Positions 38,486 to 50,503 of a DNA stretch of 64,000 nucleotides are shown here, in pieces (position 1 is the stretch's first letter; each line of letters opens with the position of its first letter). Position numbers and translations under genes: made by a program. Under the pieces are notes generated by a model. That model was given only the letters and a program-made list of their open reading frames with translations. It did not search any database and was not told the DNA's origin. Source of the DNA: Neolentinus lepideus HHB14362 ss-1 (taxonomy: Eukaryota > Basidiomycota > Agaricomycetes > Gloeophyllales > Gloeophyllaceae); contig KV425551.1 of NCBI GenBank assembly GCA_001632425.1, positions 1 to 64,000 of the forward strand, written 5' to 3'.

Positions 38486-41400
38486 TCAGTCGCAGCCTTG
38501 GCCACGTTTGAACATCCGGACTTCGCCACCGCAACTTCCCCTAGTCCAGCACGATGTCAAAAGTGAAGCCGAAGTGACAAGATCCAACACTCACAGTATG
38601 AGGTTCTGTACACCATCAGCTGGGTGCCCGATTGAAAAGGCCCCCACGTTGTAGTCACTCTGCGCGATAATCTTGCCATTGGCACGATCGTCGTCTGACT
38701 TGAAGAAGTCCCAGAGGCGAACACATCCTAGCCACAATCAAATCTGAATATGAAATAGATATACAACGTTTCTCTTACCATCAGTGCCTCCTGTTACAAG
38801 GTACATGCGACTGCCAAAGAGACTTTCGACAAACTGCACTTCCGTGATACCGTATGTATCTGCAGCGACCGAGGCTTTTGACTCGCCCTTGTGTTTGAAC
38901 TTGTGCAGAGGTCCCCGGGTTAGATACCTGGAGTCGTAGAGGTGACACGAATCGTCACTTCTCGCAACAGCAAGATACGTCCCGTCAGGACTGTAGATAG
39001 CCTTCGTTACTTCATGAGATTCATTAAATGTCACCTCAAATTCCTCCAAATCGACGGTTTGGGTCGGGTTGCGGTAGTCCTTGCGCCCTACATCATATAG
39101 TCGTAAGCGATGGACCGCATCTCCTTTCACGGTAAACAGAGCAAGGATTCCACCTGCAGTAACACAAAGTTAGTTAATTCTAATCAACATAGTTCTTGTG
39201 CTTACCACTTGGGTCGATCGTCATGGCGTCACCAGATTCCTCCTTCGCCGCATCAAACTTCTGCGGAGAAGCATGCTTCAGAAGATCCCAGCCCATATGG
39301 ACGCCAGATTGACCATCTGACTCAGAAGAGGCGAAGATAACAGACGACGTCGATCCTCGGCCCCAGATGATGGCTCCCGTGCAATGACCCTGCGCAAACT
39401 CGATCTGGAGATGATCTGTCTGCTGATTCAGGGGTTGACGCAGAACTGTCAGGGTCCTATGATCATTCTCATAAGCATTCGCTGGAGGTGAGGCACTTCC
39501 GCTACTCACCCATTATTGCACGCAACTGCGAGCTCTTGATGACCAGGACGAAATGAGAGATCCAAGGGGATCGCACCATCAAATGTATCTGATGCATTCA
39601 TCCGTATTAAATCTTGAGAAACTATAGCATAATGAGGGGTCCTCACGTTGTGTTACATACTCGTGAAGGTGGTTTGTGCAGTTGATACACCGACATGCCT
39701 GACCTTCCCGAATAACGCGAGTTTGCTCACCATCAAGTTCCCCGTCTTCAAGGACAGCATTATGAAAAACATGGTCAACGTCCCATAGACGCACAAACCC
39801 GTCATATCCAGACGAAGCGAATATAGATCGTGTAGGACTGGGACCGTTTAGTAGGCTTCTCATGCAGATAGATATCAAAAATAAGCTCACTCAGAGACAT
39901 CCCACTGGATGTCGTTGACTGTGCACCACTTGTATACTTTCATACATCCTTTAGCTCTTGTTTTATAAAGATGATCAAGCACACACACCATTGCCGTCCA
40001 TTTTCCTTCGGTGCGAATGGATCTTGTGTACTAGAAACGTATCAGCTTAAGCGGGAAGAGTGCCAGGCTGGAATATGGTACCTTGGCCGTCACGCCAGAG
40101 AGTTAAAGCGCCATCAAGGTTAGAGGCTGGCAAGTTCCCTGGTTGACCAGTATAAGGAACCTGAGTCGAAGTACACCTATGGCACTTACCTGATCCAGCC
40201 TCAGATCCTCCACCAGGAACGGCGCTGCACACTACAGCAACACCCTGTCGTTGCAGAATTCGATTCACCGCTGGAAACATAAAATAATTCGAGCAGTCTA
40301 GAAGCATCAAATGCTTCGCAGATACTCACAGCCGGGGGCCTTGCATATAGGAATGATCTCTGGGAGATATTCAAAGCCACTAACCATCCCGACTTCCAGC
40401 GGGAGTGCTTGAGTTCGGCGACCAGTCATTTGCAGCCGTCGCATACCGGCATAGAATGCAGAACCATAGCGGGACAGGTAACAATCATTTGGGTGGAAAG
40501 CCTATAAGAATAGGAGATAAACAAGATCGGTCTGGTCGAAGGATATGGGTTCTTACGTCGGCCCAGGGATACGGACGATATCCTCCGCCCTCCGGCAGAC
40601 GAAGAGGCGGAATTGAAAGGCGTTTGTGCATTTGCGCGTACCCGGGCTGGACTAGCTCCTCAGCTATCGAGAGGTTTCGAAGATCATCTGACAAGTCGTC
40701 CATCGAGTCCGGTGGCTCCACTAGGGCAACGGTAGACGGCTTCCACTAGAACGAGAAATGTAAGTGACGAGGCCTATATTGGAGGACTTCATTGATATAA
40801 ACGTACCGAAGATCCGTGGATAAGGTCGTAACCACCGTGATAATTATCCCAGCTGTCGTCGTCGTCTTCAGGCTGTCCCTGATCGAAGTCAACCCCGTGT
40901 ACGTCTTCCACGTCCATATTCTCGTAAACTGACTCATGCTTTGCTTTCTGGCATAATAAACATCAACTCCTGACTCAGGCCTTTCGCAATCGACAGACCT
41001 TGGTGGCATGATTGTGAACCACTGTTATGCATTCATCATCTGAGTCTTCGATCTCAATAACCGGTGGCCTAGGACGCTTCCGTTTGGGTGGTGGAGCTGA
41101 GAGGGTACTAGCTTGCGATTTTAGTGAGAGGCCGCGGTTGGAGATTGAATGTGTGGTGGGCTGCGTCGGTAGGGTCGTGCGCGATGAAGATGCAATTGCT
41201 TGGGTAGAGGGCTCACCCTACACATATTAGAGACACAAAATTGCCGAGGTAGAAACCCCCGATTGACTCACAAGTCGAGGTCGAGCACGGTTGATGGTCA
41301 TTCCCAGGGTTTCGGATTGTGAGCTGAGATAACTAGTCATTTTTATCGTATCAAGGATATTGGGGAATGTATCAACATGCACATACTCTTGGCGGTTAGT

Positions 41401-41981
41401 CTGGCTTGAGCCGGAATAATATCCTCCGACACGCTCCCGGATAGCAGCCGGTCTACACATAAGTAAATGAACTGAATTCGAACACCTAGGAAGGGGCACA
41501 GACTGCGTTACCACCGGCGCATACCTGAAACCACTAAATTAACTTGTTAATGTCGTTCCAATGGCACATTTGGAGACGGTCACCTGAGATTGGACAAGGA
41601 TGGTCCCCGCATCAAATGAGCTCCATGGCTATCAATATATTGAGTACTCCTCATCATGACTACCACACATTTTCATAGAACGGCATACCTAGTTGAAGCC
41701 TTTTGCTTCTTTTGTGCCGTCTCTTCCTGTCTCCTATCCGTCTCCTCGTCTGAGTCTGGGATAAACGTTATGTCATGGGTCTCCCTGAACTTTCTTTTCG
41801 CGCGACGTTCCTTCTGGCGCTGTTCTTTCCTATCCTGTTCTCTCTGGTGTTGTTCTTTCCGACTCTGAGATTCTTCCTTCTGAGGTTGAAGGCGTTTAGA
41901 AGGGATGAAGACACCCACAAGCTGGATATCAGAAACGTCGAAGTTGTCAACGTCAATGATCTCTGGCTGAGAAGTGGGCAT
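38486..41981 (-). CDS. Large WD40-repeat protein, probably nuclear
   Basis: Many short exons on the minus strand (around fifteen) join from MPTSQPEIIDVDNFDVSD to the end at 38486, roughly 850-900 residues. The N-terminal third is charged and low-complexity, with a Lys/Arg/Glu/Gln-rich helix (RKEQHQREQDRKEQRQKE), a PKRKRPRPP basic patch and an IEIEDSDDE acidic patch. The C-terminal part has WD40-type segments such as DGALTLWRDG, FASSGYDGFVRLWDVD, AIYSPDGTYLAVARSDDSCHLYDSRY and VTGGTDGCVRLWDFF. The last exon ends FKRGQGCD. No named family was recognised. Individual exon joins were checked in part only. It diverges from the D2HGDH gene with 228 bases between starts. Confidence 0.75.
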
Positions 41982-42209
41982 AGCTGCAGAAGTGGGTAGA
42001 GATGCAGGGAGATGATATATATAGAGGCTTGGATCAGACCAAACGCGCCTGCGACGCGTTCGATCGAAGAATACGCCGAATAGGGGCCTACCTCTTATGG
42101 CCGTGCTTCTCTCTGCGGTGCTCCGACTCTTACGCCCGAATTGCGTACCCCGGGTTGGTTGGATTACGGCGAGACACATATCTTGGTTCTATCTTCTTGT
42201 CTGCTTAAA

Positions 42210-44104
42210 ATGTTTGCGTCTCGCCACTTTGCTCGTCGCCTGGCCACCCGGAGTCGACGCTGGGCGTCGACTCATGCCTCTACCCCCGCTTTGAACCAAG
42301 TGACCGAGGAGGACCTTGCACACTTTGCCAAAATCCTTTCACCTCAATTCATCTTGTCTACGCTGGGCTCGAGCTCAGTAGCGTCATCAGAGCTGCAGCC
42401 ATTCAACTCGGACTGGATGGGCAAGTACCATGGGAATTCTACTACCGTTCTAAGACCGCGCACAACGAAAGAAGTCAGCGAGATCGTCAAGTACTGCAAT
42501 GAGAGGAGGATAGGCATTGTCCCGCAGGGCGGCAATACTGGGTTAGTCGGTGGTAGCGTGCCTACCGGTCGGGGTGAAATCATCGTGAGCTTGGGCAATA
42601 TGAACAAGGTTCGACACTTTGACGCTGTTTCTGGTGCGTATCCGTCGAATGTCCCATAAAGCTGTGAACTGAGGTTACCGGTGTCATTCGCTAGGCACCC
42701 TGGTTGCGGACGCTGGCTGTGTTCTTCAATCCCTTACAGACTATCTGGCTCCTCATAACCACATCATGCCAGTCGAGTTTGGAGCCAAAGGCAGGTACGT
42801 GCTTATTTTGTCTGTAGAGAACGTCAGATTCACATACTGTATCAGCTGCATGATTGGCGGCAATTGTTCGACTAACGCCGGTGGAGTCAGGTTGTTGCGT
42901 TACGGGTCCCTTCACGGCACCGTCCTGGGGCTCGAGGTTGTCCTGCCCGACGGCACTATCTTGGATCAACTGAGCACTCTAAGGAAAGATAACACTGGTC
43001 AGCACTCGTCTAAATGATCTCCGCAAGCCCCTGACAGGTTACAGGCTACGATTTGAAGCAGTTATTCATCGGTGCCGAAGGCACTCTTGGTATAATCACC
43101 GGTGTTTCTATCCTGACACCGCCTTCTCCACAAGCGTCTTCGAACGCCATTCTCGCCCTCCCTTCGTTTGACTCTCTCCTTCCGTTATTCCAAACCGCCA
43201 AGCGCGAGCTTTCCGAGATCTTGTCCGCTTTCGAATACATCGATAGAGGTGCCTATGACCTTTCGGTAAGACACGGACAGGGCAGAGGGCTGAGCCCTGA
43301 GGAAGTGGAGGGCGCAGAGTGCTTCGTGCTTATCGAGACAAGCGGTGGACGACGCGAACATGATGAGGAGGTCGGTATCAGTCGTCGTCTAGCTCCGAAG
43401 CAATGACTTACCGAGCCTAGAAACTCAACGATTTCCTGGAACATTTGCTGGGTGAAGAAAAGCCTCTGATTAATACAGGTGTCTTGTCCCAAGATGCCAC
43501 TCAATTCGCATCCATCTGGGGTCTGCGGGAAGGTATTACAGAGGCTGTATCCAAAGAAGGGAAGGCATACAAGTACGACATATCGATCCCGCTCTCTGCA
43601 TTTAAGCAGGTAGTGGATGCCACAAGAGAGCAACTACGAGAGAAGGGCTTATTGGGGCCACATGCCGTCAAGGAGGTAGTTGGCTACGGCCACATTGGCG
43701 ACGGTAAACGATCCCAGTCTCGCATCTGCCGAGAAAATGCTTGACGAAAGCTAACAGGTAACTTGCATCTCAATGTCGTGGCTGCCCAGTATACTCCAGA
43801 GATCGAAGCTGCTTTGGAACCCTTTGTATATGAGCTCGTCGGTAGGTAAAACAAACACATAAGGGGGGGTCCGTATTAACTGGGTGTTTTAGGGAAATAC
43901 AAAGGCTCGATATCAGCTGAGCATGGTCTGGGTGTCATGAAGGCCCATGCTCTGCATTACTCGAAGAACGAGGTCAGCATCGAGTGGATGAGGAAAATCA
44001 AGAACCTGTTCGACCCGAACGGCATCATGAACCCAGGCAAGGTTCTGCCTCCTCCAGAACATCAGCCGTTGCTGGCGAACACAGGGTCCGCCACCACCGC
44101 ATAG
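42210..44104 (+). CDS. D2HGDH: Mitochondrial D-2-hydroxyglutarate dehydrogenase (FAD-linked)
   Basis: About seven exons give roughly 530 residues. A basic, Ser/Arg-rich N-terminus ([19 protein letters not shown]) is a mitochondrial targeting signal. The FAD-binding domain has [63 protein letters not shown] and [14 protein letters not shown]. The C-terminal domain has [14 protein letters not shown] with its metal-binding His residues, then ISAEHGLG and [15 protein letters not shown]. The wording matches D2HGDH/Dld2 rather than bacterial glycolate oxidase. The enzyme oxidises D-2-hydroxyglutarate to 2-oxoglutarate and passes electrons on. D-lactate dehydrogenase activity is an alternative. Confidence 0.92.
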
Positions 44105-44213
44105 ACATGTATTAGTAGTCCAGCATCGTCAACCGATGCATGCTTCATGTAGCATAGAATATTAGCGGAGATTGAAATTTAGTTGTGGCATGGAGACAAA
44201 CAAGACCAAACAA

Positions 44214-44239
44214 CCCTAACCAGACTTTCTACCCTAACC
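44214..44239 (+). promoter_or_regulatory. Two telomere-repeat-like CCCTAACC boxes upstream of RAP1
   Basis: CCCTAACC occurs at 44214-44221 and 44232-44239, in the same orientation. The second ends 46 bases before the RAP1 ATG. CCCTAA is the complement of the TTAGGG telomere repeat used by most basidiomycetes. Regulatory function is an inference. Confidence 0.5.
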
Positions 44240-44285
44240 TTATTTGCTGGCGATTGCAACCTGACCCCCAATCACTGCCCGCACT

Positions 44286-46361
44286 ATGGCCAATAGCGTC
44301 CCGCCGGCGCAGGTAAGCCTCTTGTCGTCGTCGCCGACGTCCTGCTCATCGTCGCCAGGACCAGCCGCTGCAGAGCACACCGCTGGAGAAGATCTTCCAG
44401 GACAACAATGGCATTGCAACCAAGTTCTTCATCCAGAAAGATCTGCCACAACAGACACAGACCGACCTCGTCGAGGCCATCTCGGTACGGTCGCCTCGGT
44501 GTGGGTTTTCGGCTCGAGCTGACACTGGAGACAGCAAATGGGCGGGAGGGTAGAGTCGAAGGTTCCTCGGGCGGGGTTTATCCTGACTCAACCCGGTTCG
44601 GCAGAGGAGGAGCGCCTACGGCTCTGTTGGTTGACGGCGGACAGGCCCGAACGATATTTTGTGCCATGGACATATGTTGAGGCATGCAGAGTGGCGGGTT
44701 CTATGTTGAAGCAGATATTCATTCAGAATAGCGAGCCCATCAAGTTTCATATCCATCCATCAATAGCCAATATGAACGCGAGGACGGCATTGGCTCAGCG
44801 GGTACAGGTATGTTATCATATTGTTATCCATTCGAACGATCGTTTTTTCGTGCATCTTTTTTTACGCTGAGTTGCTGACGGTTGTCTCTACTCTCAGCAT
44901 TCCGGCGGTGATCCGAATGCCACACAACAGGACGCTAGAGTCATCCTAGCTGATCCGAACACGGAAGTCTTCGATCATCTGGTCAAGACGTATCAGGGCA
45001 TCCCTGACAAATACGTCGAATCATACTTATGGGTTAAGAAATGTGTTGACAAGGGTGGTGTCTACTATACGCCTCTCGTCTACAAGAACCCCGGAGGTCG
45101 CCGACCAGGCGAAGAGTATGTTAAATCCTTATGAAGTGATGACTGACGCTTATCCATGATCTTCTATATTAGACGGACTCAGTTTAACGAGGAGGATGAA
45201 GAGCATCTATGTCGATGGATCGCTGCAAAAATTCCCTACAAGGAGACTGGTGGCCGTACCGGGAACCGGCTATATCAGCAGCTTGTTGAATTGGTACGAT
45301 ATCACGTGATTCCAGCCACAATCCTCGCTCACGGTGTATCCTAGGCTAATGACCCAGAGTACGCTTGGGTTCAGCGCCACACGTGGCAATCGTGGCGTGA
45401 ACGATACAAGAAGAACGCTGATCGTCTGGATGTCATGATTGCTGCAATTGTAGCAGAAACGAAGCCAGCTTTGGGCGAAAAGGGCCAATACGGCTATGTT
45501 CGGATGCCAGAAGAGAAGCCGAAGCGCAATCGAAGAAAAACGAGGAATCCTGCCGAGCTGACGCGAGGGGTCAGTGAAAACCGCGTCGGAAACCTCAAGC
45601 CTGAATATCCATTGGTCCCCGTGAGTGGCCGAAACGATCATGGACAGCCCTACCCTCAAGCCCATTTGCATCCTGCGCCGCAGGATAATCCCCATGTGCC
45701 TGTGCTTCCGCATCCACCACCCTCCCCGCCCCATATACCGCATCTGCCTCCCATCCGTCAGTTTGACCCTGCCATGGATTATCTTAACATCCCTGCGCTT
45801 CCGAGTAACGGCGTCAACGGCGTGAATGGCGTTAATATCATCAACGGCAATGGTACTGCGCAAGAGAACCACGGAAACCAGTCTGTGCAACCCGCTATTG
45901 ATCCATCCCTAAACCAAAATAGCGCAAACCTACCCCTTGTCAGCGCCGACTACGATCCTGATTTCCCTGCTATACGTATTGGGACGGCGCCTCCGCCTCC
46001 GTGGGCGATGCAGAAGCGGAAGATCAGCGACGGACCAGAGGTCGACGACACTAGGAAACGATACCGAACAAAGTGAGTTCTCCCTCTTCTTCGCCTGCTT
46101 CCTCTCCAACATCGTCAATCCTACAGTGACGCATCCTCCTCCTCCTCGGGGAAATGTTCATTGAGAGGCAATTCGCCTCGGGCGTATCCACCCAACGGAG
46201 GGCCTGTCCACGTCGTCGACCAGGCCATCATGGATATAGCTAAGGAGTTTAGGTTCACCGTCGAGGAGGTGCAAGAGTTCTATGACAAGACTGGGCAAAT
46301 GGACGCGACTCACGAGCGCTTCATGAACATGCGGAAGAAGCTCCTTGAGCTCTTTGGATAA
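44286..46361 (+). CDS. RAP1: Telomere protein Rap1 (BRCT, Myb and RCT-like domains)
   Basis: About seven exons give roughly 570 residues. The N-terminal BRCT-like region has FFIQKDLP, GGRVESKVPRAGFIL, PERYFVPWTYVEAC. Next comes a Rap1-type Myb domain with RTQFNEEDEEHLCRWIAAKI, GNRLYQQL, YAWVQRHTWQSWRERYKKN. A Pro/His/Asn-rich linker and basic patches (KPKRNRRKTRN, KRYRTN) follow. The C-terminal helical domain (VVDQAIMDIAKEFRFTVEEV, then FMNMRKKLLELFG) looks like the RCT. This is the full fungal Rap1/TERF2IP layout. Rap1 sits at telomeres, directly or through a TRF-like partner. One Myb repeat, as here, usually means it is recruited by a partner. The closing domain is less certain than the BRCT and Myb domains. 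Confidence 0.88.
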
Positions 46362-46619
46362 GGCGTATATGCTTTGCATATCGGTTGGTTGTAATATTTT
46401 GCTTTCGTTGACCTTGTTTATAAGCTTCTTGCCTATTTATCGTAAGTAATGTCGTTATGTGTTGTGTTTATATATTGGTAATCTGTAGCTGGTTTTGCAC
46501 TGCACTTCGTCTAGTAAGCATAATAGCTCTCCCATGTATCTTACCAGTCTGGTTGCGTTAAAGGAGAAGAAATACTGTATTATTGTACATATATCAATTT
46601 GTCGATAGATGTACTACGT

Positions 46620-48147
46620 TCAAGGGAGATCGAAGTCGGTGATCAAATTGTAGTCGGCGAGGCGTTGAGGAGCTGAAGGACTGTCGAATGGTTTCCTCCG
46701 TCTATGGCGGGACGTAAGCATGAGTGTGCTGAGTAGCAGGTGAAAATATACGTACTTCTCTCCAGCTGCTGCGGACGGGAACGAACCGAAGAGATCAGGA
46801 TGCTTAGGTAGAGGTGACTCCCTTAGCACAACATCAGCCATACACATTATTCAGCCATCTTACCAACTTACTTGAAATACGGATGTTGCATCGCTTCTTC
46901 CGCCGTGATTCTCTGCTCGGGGTCATAAGTCAGCATCTTGCTGAGAAGATTGAGTCCAGCGTTAGTCAGGTAAGAAAAACGCTGTCGCAATCCAGAACCA
47001 TGCGATTGTTGTGGGGGTAACGTGATACTTTTAGCCAGAGGGAGAGTGGTATAGTCGGGCCACGAGGAAGATGTGGGAGGTCCGAGAAGCTTGAAGATCA
47101 TGGATATAAGCTCCATTTCGGATTTTGCTTGGAATAGAGGCTCTTTGAGAAGTAGCTCCGCGAATATACAGCCGACGGACCAGATATCTATCGCAGTGGA
47201 ATATGTTGTAGCGCCTAATAATATTTCAGGCGCTCTAGACAATAAGTCAGGAAGTCTAGTCATAGGAGAGAGGGATGGCATACCGATACCACAGCGTAAC
47301 GACTAGTTGAGTTAAACCATCTACACCGATTGGATCTCCGTATCGTCTCGCGAGGCCAAAGTCTGCGACCTTGATAGTACCCCGGTTATTCATCAGCAGG
47401 TTACTCGTCTTCAGGTCACGGTGCAGAATCCAATGGTAGTGACAATGCGACACAGCTGATAGAAGCTGGAGCATCAAAGTCTTGATCTCTGACTGTAGAA
47501 AGGGTGCAGGCATCAGCGTGATCAAGGTCTTGAGATCATGTTCAATGAAGTCCATGACGACAAATACTCTTGCACACGAAGCAGGCAGATGTGGAGACAA
47601 AGTCTATTGGAATATAGCTGGTTGTTCAAATAATTAAGGACACGTACTGTGTTAACGTATCACCGACTACTACTTCACGAATGTTGACCACATTTTCGTG
47701 GCGACACGCCATCAATGCGTTAATCTCCCTCAGCGCAGTGATTGGGAACCCGTGCTTCTCCTCATCCAGTTTCAGCTTCTTCAAAGCCACGATATCTCCA
47801 GTCTGCTTATCCCGCGCTCGAAAGACGACGCCATAAGAGCCTTCCTCGATTTGGTTGAGTCTTTCATAACTGTATACAGAGCGAGCTGGCTGTAGTGAAG
47901 GGTAGAGCGTTCTTGGAGGAGCATAGATACTATGTCGCGGTCGAACTGCGGCAATCGACGGCTTCACCGGCGATTTAGTTGAGGGTGAAGGTGTGTTGGA
48001 ATATTCCGATAGCTTCGATGTTTTCGGCTTTGATCGACGCTTTGAGACTTGCCGCGTGGGGAGCAACTGGTCGTCGCCTTCGTCCACTTCATGGTCCCAT
48101 CTAGACCGTTTCCGTGAAGGAGTAGAGGATTCGAATGAGTCAGACAT
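46620..48147 (-). CDS. CDK11: Cyclin-dependent kinase 11 (PITSLRE-type) homologue
   Basis: About five exons on the minus strand encode roughly 430 residues. A basic Ser-rich N-terminus ([27 protein letters not shown]) precedes the kinase domain. Visible kinase motifs are [67 protein letters not shown] and [10 protein letters not shown]. After the fold come [19 protein letters not shown] and [14 protein letters not shown], typical of CDK11. The cyclin-binding helix reads PITALRE, one change from PITSLRE. CDK11 with cyclin L controls pre-mRNA processing and transcription. CDK10 (PISSLRE) is the main alternative. The EKHGFPI context and C-terminal tail favour CDK11. Confidence 0.9.
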
Positions 48148-48490
48148 TGTAGACTCTAGAACAAGCTGTAAAGCCACGACCAGCTGTGACAGGACTAGCA
48201 AATTACACGTGAGCTCTCTCGGGGACCGTCACGTCACGTCACGTCCGTTTCAGCAACTTGATTCACTTGAACCCTCGTATCGAGGGCTATGGCTCTCGAC
48301 GCTAGCTAGACGAGAAGTTTAACTGTCGCTCTAACCCGACGATGCGGCGGTCCTCCGACATTTGGTGATGGGGGCCAGCGGCTTATGTATCCTCGATATG
48401 AAATAACCGAAATCATACGTAAAACCCTACATCGAAATTCTTTGCATCAGGCATTATTGACGACTTTGTTGTGTACCTTGCTCTTGTACT
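48148..48490. promoter_or_regulatory. Divergent promoter with three CACGTC repeats
   Basis: This space lies between the CDK11 and first paralogue start codons. At 48228-48246 the pentamer GTCAC is repeated in tandem, reading TGACG on the other strand. A CACGTGA E-box-like site is at 48206-48212. These resemble bZIP (CRE half-site) and bHLH sites. Which gene they serve is unknown. Confidence 0.5.
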
Positions 48491-50169
48491 ATGGACGTCG
48501 CGATAGACGATGCGCAGCTGGCCCAGCAGATGCTAAGGCTCTTAGGAGAAGACCTGATTCGAGTGAGAAGGGAACTGTCGGAGAGTCGGGCGGTAAATAG
48601 CTTCGCACTATTTCCGTGTTCGCGCGCTTATATACGAGTATTCGTTCTGTACAGCAACTGGACTGTCGGGGGCGATCTTCAAGTGCAGACGACTTCCAGA
48701 AGGAGTCTCTCCATTTGCGGGAGGAGTTAGAAGTGGCTAAAGGCGAAATCGACGTACTGCGCGCTCGGATCCAGGAGTTGTCGAGTGCACCTCACCATGG
48801 AGATGCGGACTCGCTGGTTACTCCCGTCCGTGACAGCGTATGCGCACTGCAACATTGATTGCCTGGGATAAACTGATCATTCTGCGCTAACTACAGCTGC
48901 AAAGAGAAATCGATGCATTGACTACTGAGGTGGCACACATGAAAGCGATTGAGCAACGCCACGTTAGCCTTCGTTTGCCTTCCTTGGATAATTCAGGTCG
49001 CTTAACAGAAGTCTTTCGTTCAGACTGAGAAGATTGCAACCTTGAAAGAGAAAATCGCTGCGCTGCGCACCAAATGTAAGCGGAACAAAGCCGCACGCCA
49101 AGAGCTGCAAATGGTGTGTTGATTTCACGTGGATGATGTGCCACTCGTTCACGGGAGCTTTCAGCGGCTAGACGAAGCTTTGGCGGACGAGTCTCCAAGT
49201 CAGGTTAGTACTTTCATGTCAGTTACCAATTGCGTTCACTGAGTACCTACGCGTGTACAGAACACATCCCAGGGAGATAGTTTTCCTGAAGATTTTCTCG
49301 CTGATCAATCTTATTCGCTGTCTGACCCGCTGCCTGACCCTCTGCAACACGTCTTCTATGGTGCGCAATTCCAATACAAAAAGGTAAGCCAGATCCGACT
49401 ATTGTGTACGTCTATCAGCATGCTGGAAGCTTTATGCCAATAGGGACAACGAAAGAGATGGCATGTGCTATACCGTTTTCGTCCGGTCATAGATGATTCA
49501 CATATACTGCAGGCCTCAGATACAATTTCTGCATCTCAATTCGCGGGAGGTATGCTGGGGCAGCAAGGACAACACACACGGTGTCGCATTAGCACCCTTA
49601 CATCAATATAACCCCAGGAAAGGCGTGGAGAACTGGGAGCAGTATGGTTTGTCAAGATACCAGCAAGGTGGAAGATATGAACTCCTTTACATGAAGGATC
49701 ATCAATGGTCCTACATCGGTACATACGAGATTATTGAGACCCGCATTTTACCCTTTGAAAAGGTCCAGGGATTCAAGCCTGAGGTGCGTCGTTATTCATC
49801 TTAGTGTCTTTTCTGTGTATTTATACCACGAATAACGTCTAGGTTCAGGAGTACCTAGTGAATAGAACCGTCACAGACAGGACCCTCGCACCTCCGTTTT
49901 TGTACGCGATGATGCGAAACATGTACGCCGCGGGCGCCCTCCGAATAGAGTGTATGGCCATCCGACGAGTCGGGTTCAACGTTGACCTCTACGATGATCT
50001 TCTGCGTCGACGAGACGGTCAAAGGAGCTCCCTAGACATGCCGCCTGTATCCATTCCGATACCTGGACAAGACCACCGGAATGGTGGAAAGCGTCAGTTC
50101 AACAGAATCGACTCGGACGGTCAACCATTACAAGACGATGCAAGGGCCAAGAAGATAAAGTTCTCATGA
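48491..50169 (+). CDS. Tandem paralogue 1: coiled coil plus C-terminal module (DUF6697-like)
   Basis: Eight exons (48491-48592, 48655-48837, 48897-48962, 49024-49113, 49165-49203, 49261-49383, 49444-49460, 49513-49783, with the last exon at 49843-50169 making nine) give 405 residues. The N-terminus (QLAQQMLRLLGEDLIRVRREL) begins a long coiled coil (LREELEVAKGEIDVLRARI, IATLKEKIAALRTK). The C-terminal module has NTHGVALAPLHQY, YGLSRYQQGGRYELL, HQWSYIGTYEI and MYAAGALRIECMAIRRVGFN. A basic end (RAKKIKFS) suggests a nuclear signal. I recall similar fungal proteins filed under DUF6697, but cannot confirm it here. The intron at 49461-49512 begins with GC. Function is unknown. Confidence 0.8.
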
Positions 50170-50503
50170 AGGCAGAAGCTACGGCAGGCATAGCCACAGA
50201 TACTTAGCCGTTCCTTGGCTGTTCTATCCCGTGTTTTTGTGTCTAACTCCTGATTTGTTCGTTTACCTGGGTTTGCATTGATCCAATGGTTTCGCTCCTC
50301 GTTCGCATAACCACTTGTCTGGGTCCTTTTCTCAAAGTATATTACATATATGAGGAACGAGTCTACTTTCTCGAATAAATAATGGGTGCAGTTATCTTTC
50401 GAGCTGAGAGTGACTTCAAATTTACGCTAGCCGTGCGCGTGATCGGCCGCCTCAAGTGGCTGTGCATCGCGGTAAGCTTGCAGCTGTATACGCAACCATC
50501 CAT
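50170..50503. other. Spacer between paralogues 1 and 2
   Basis: No gene is seen. It holds the 3' end of paralogue 1 and the promoter of paralogue 2. Confidence 0.4.
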
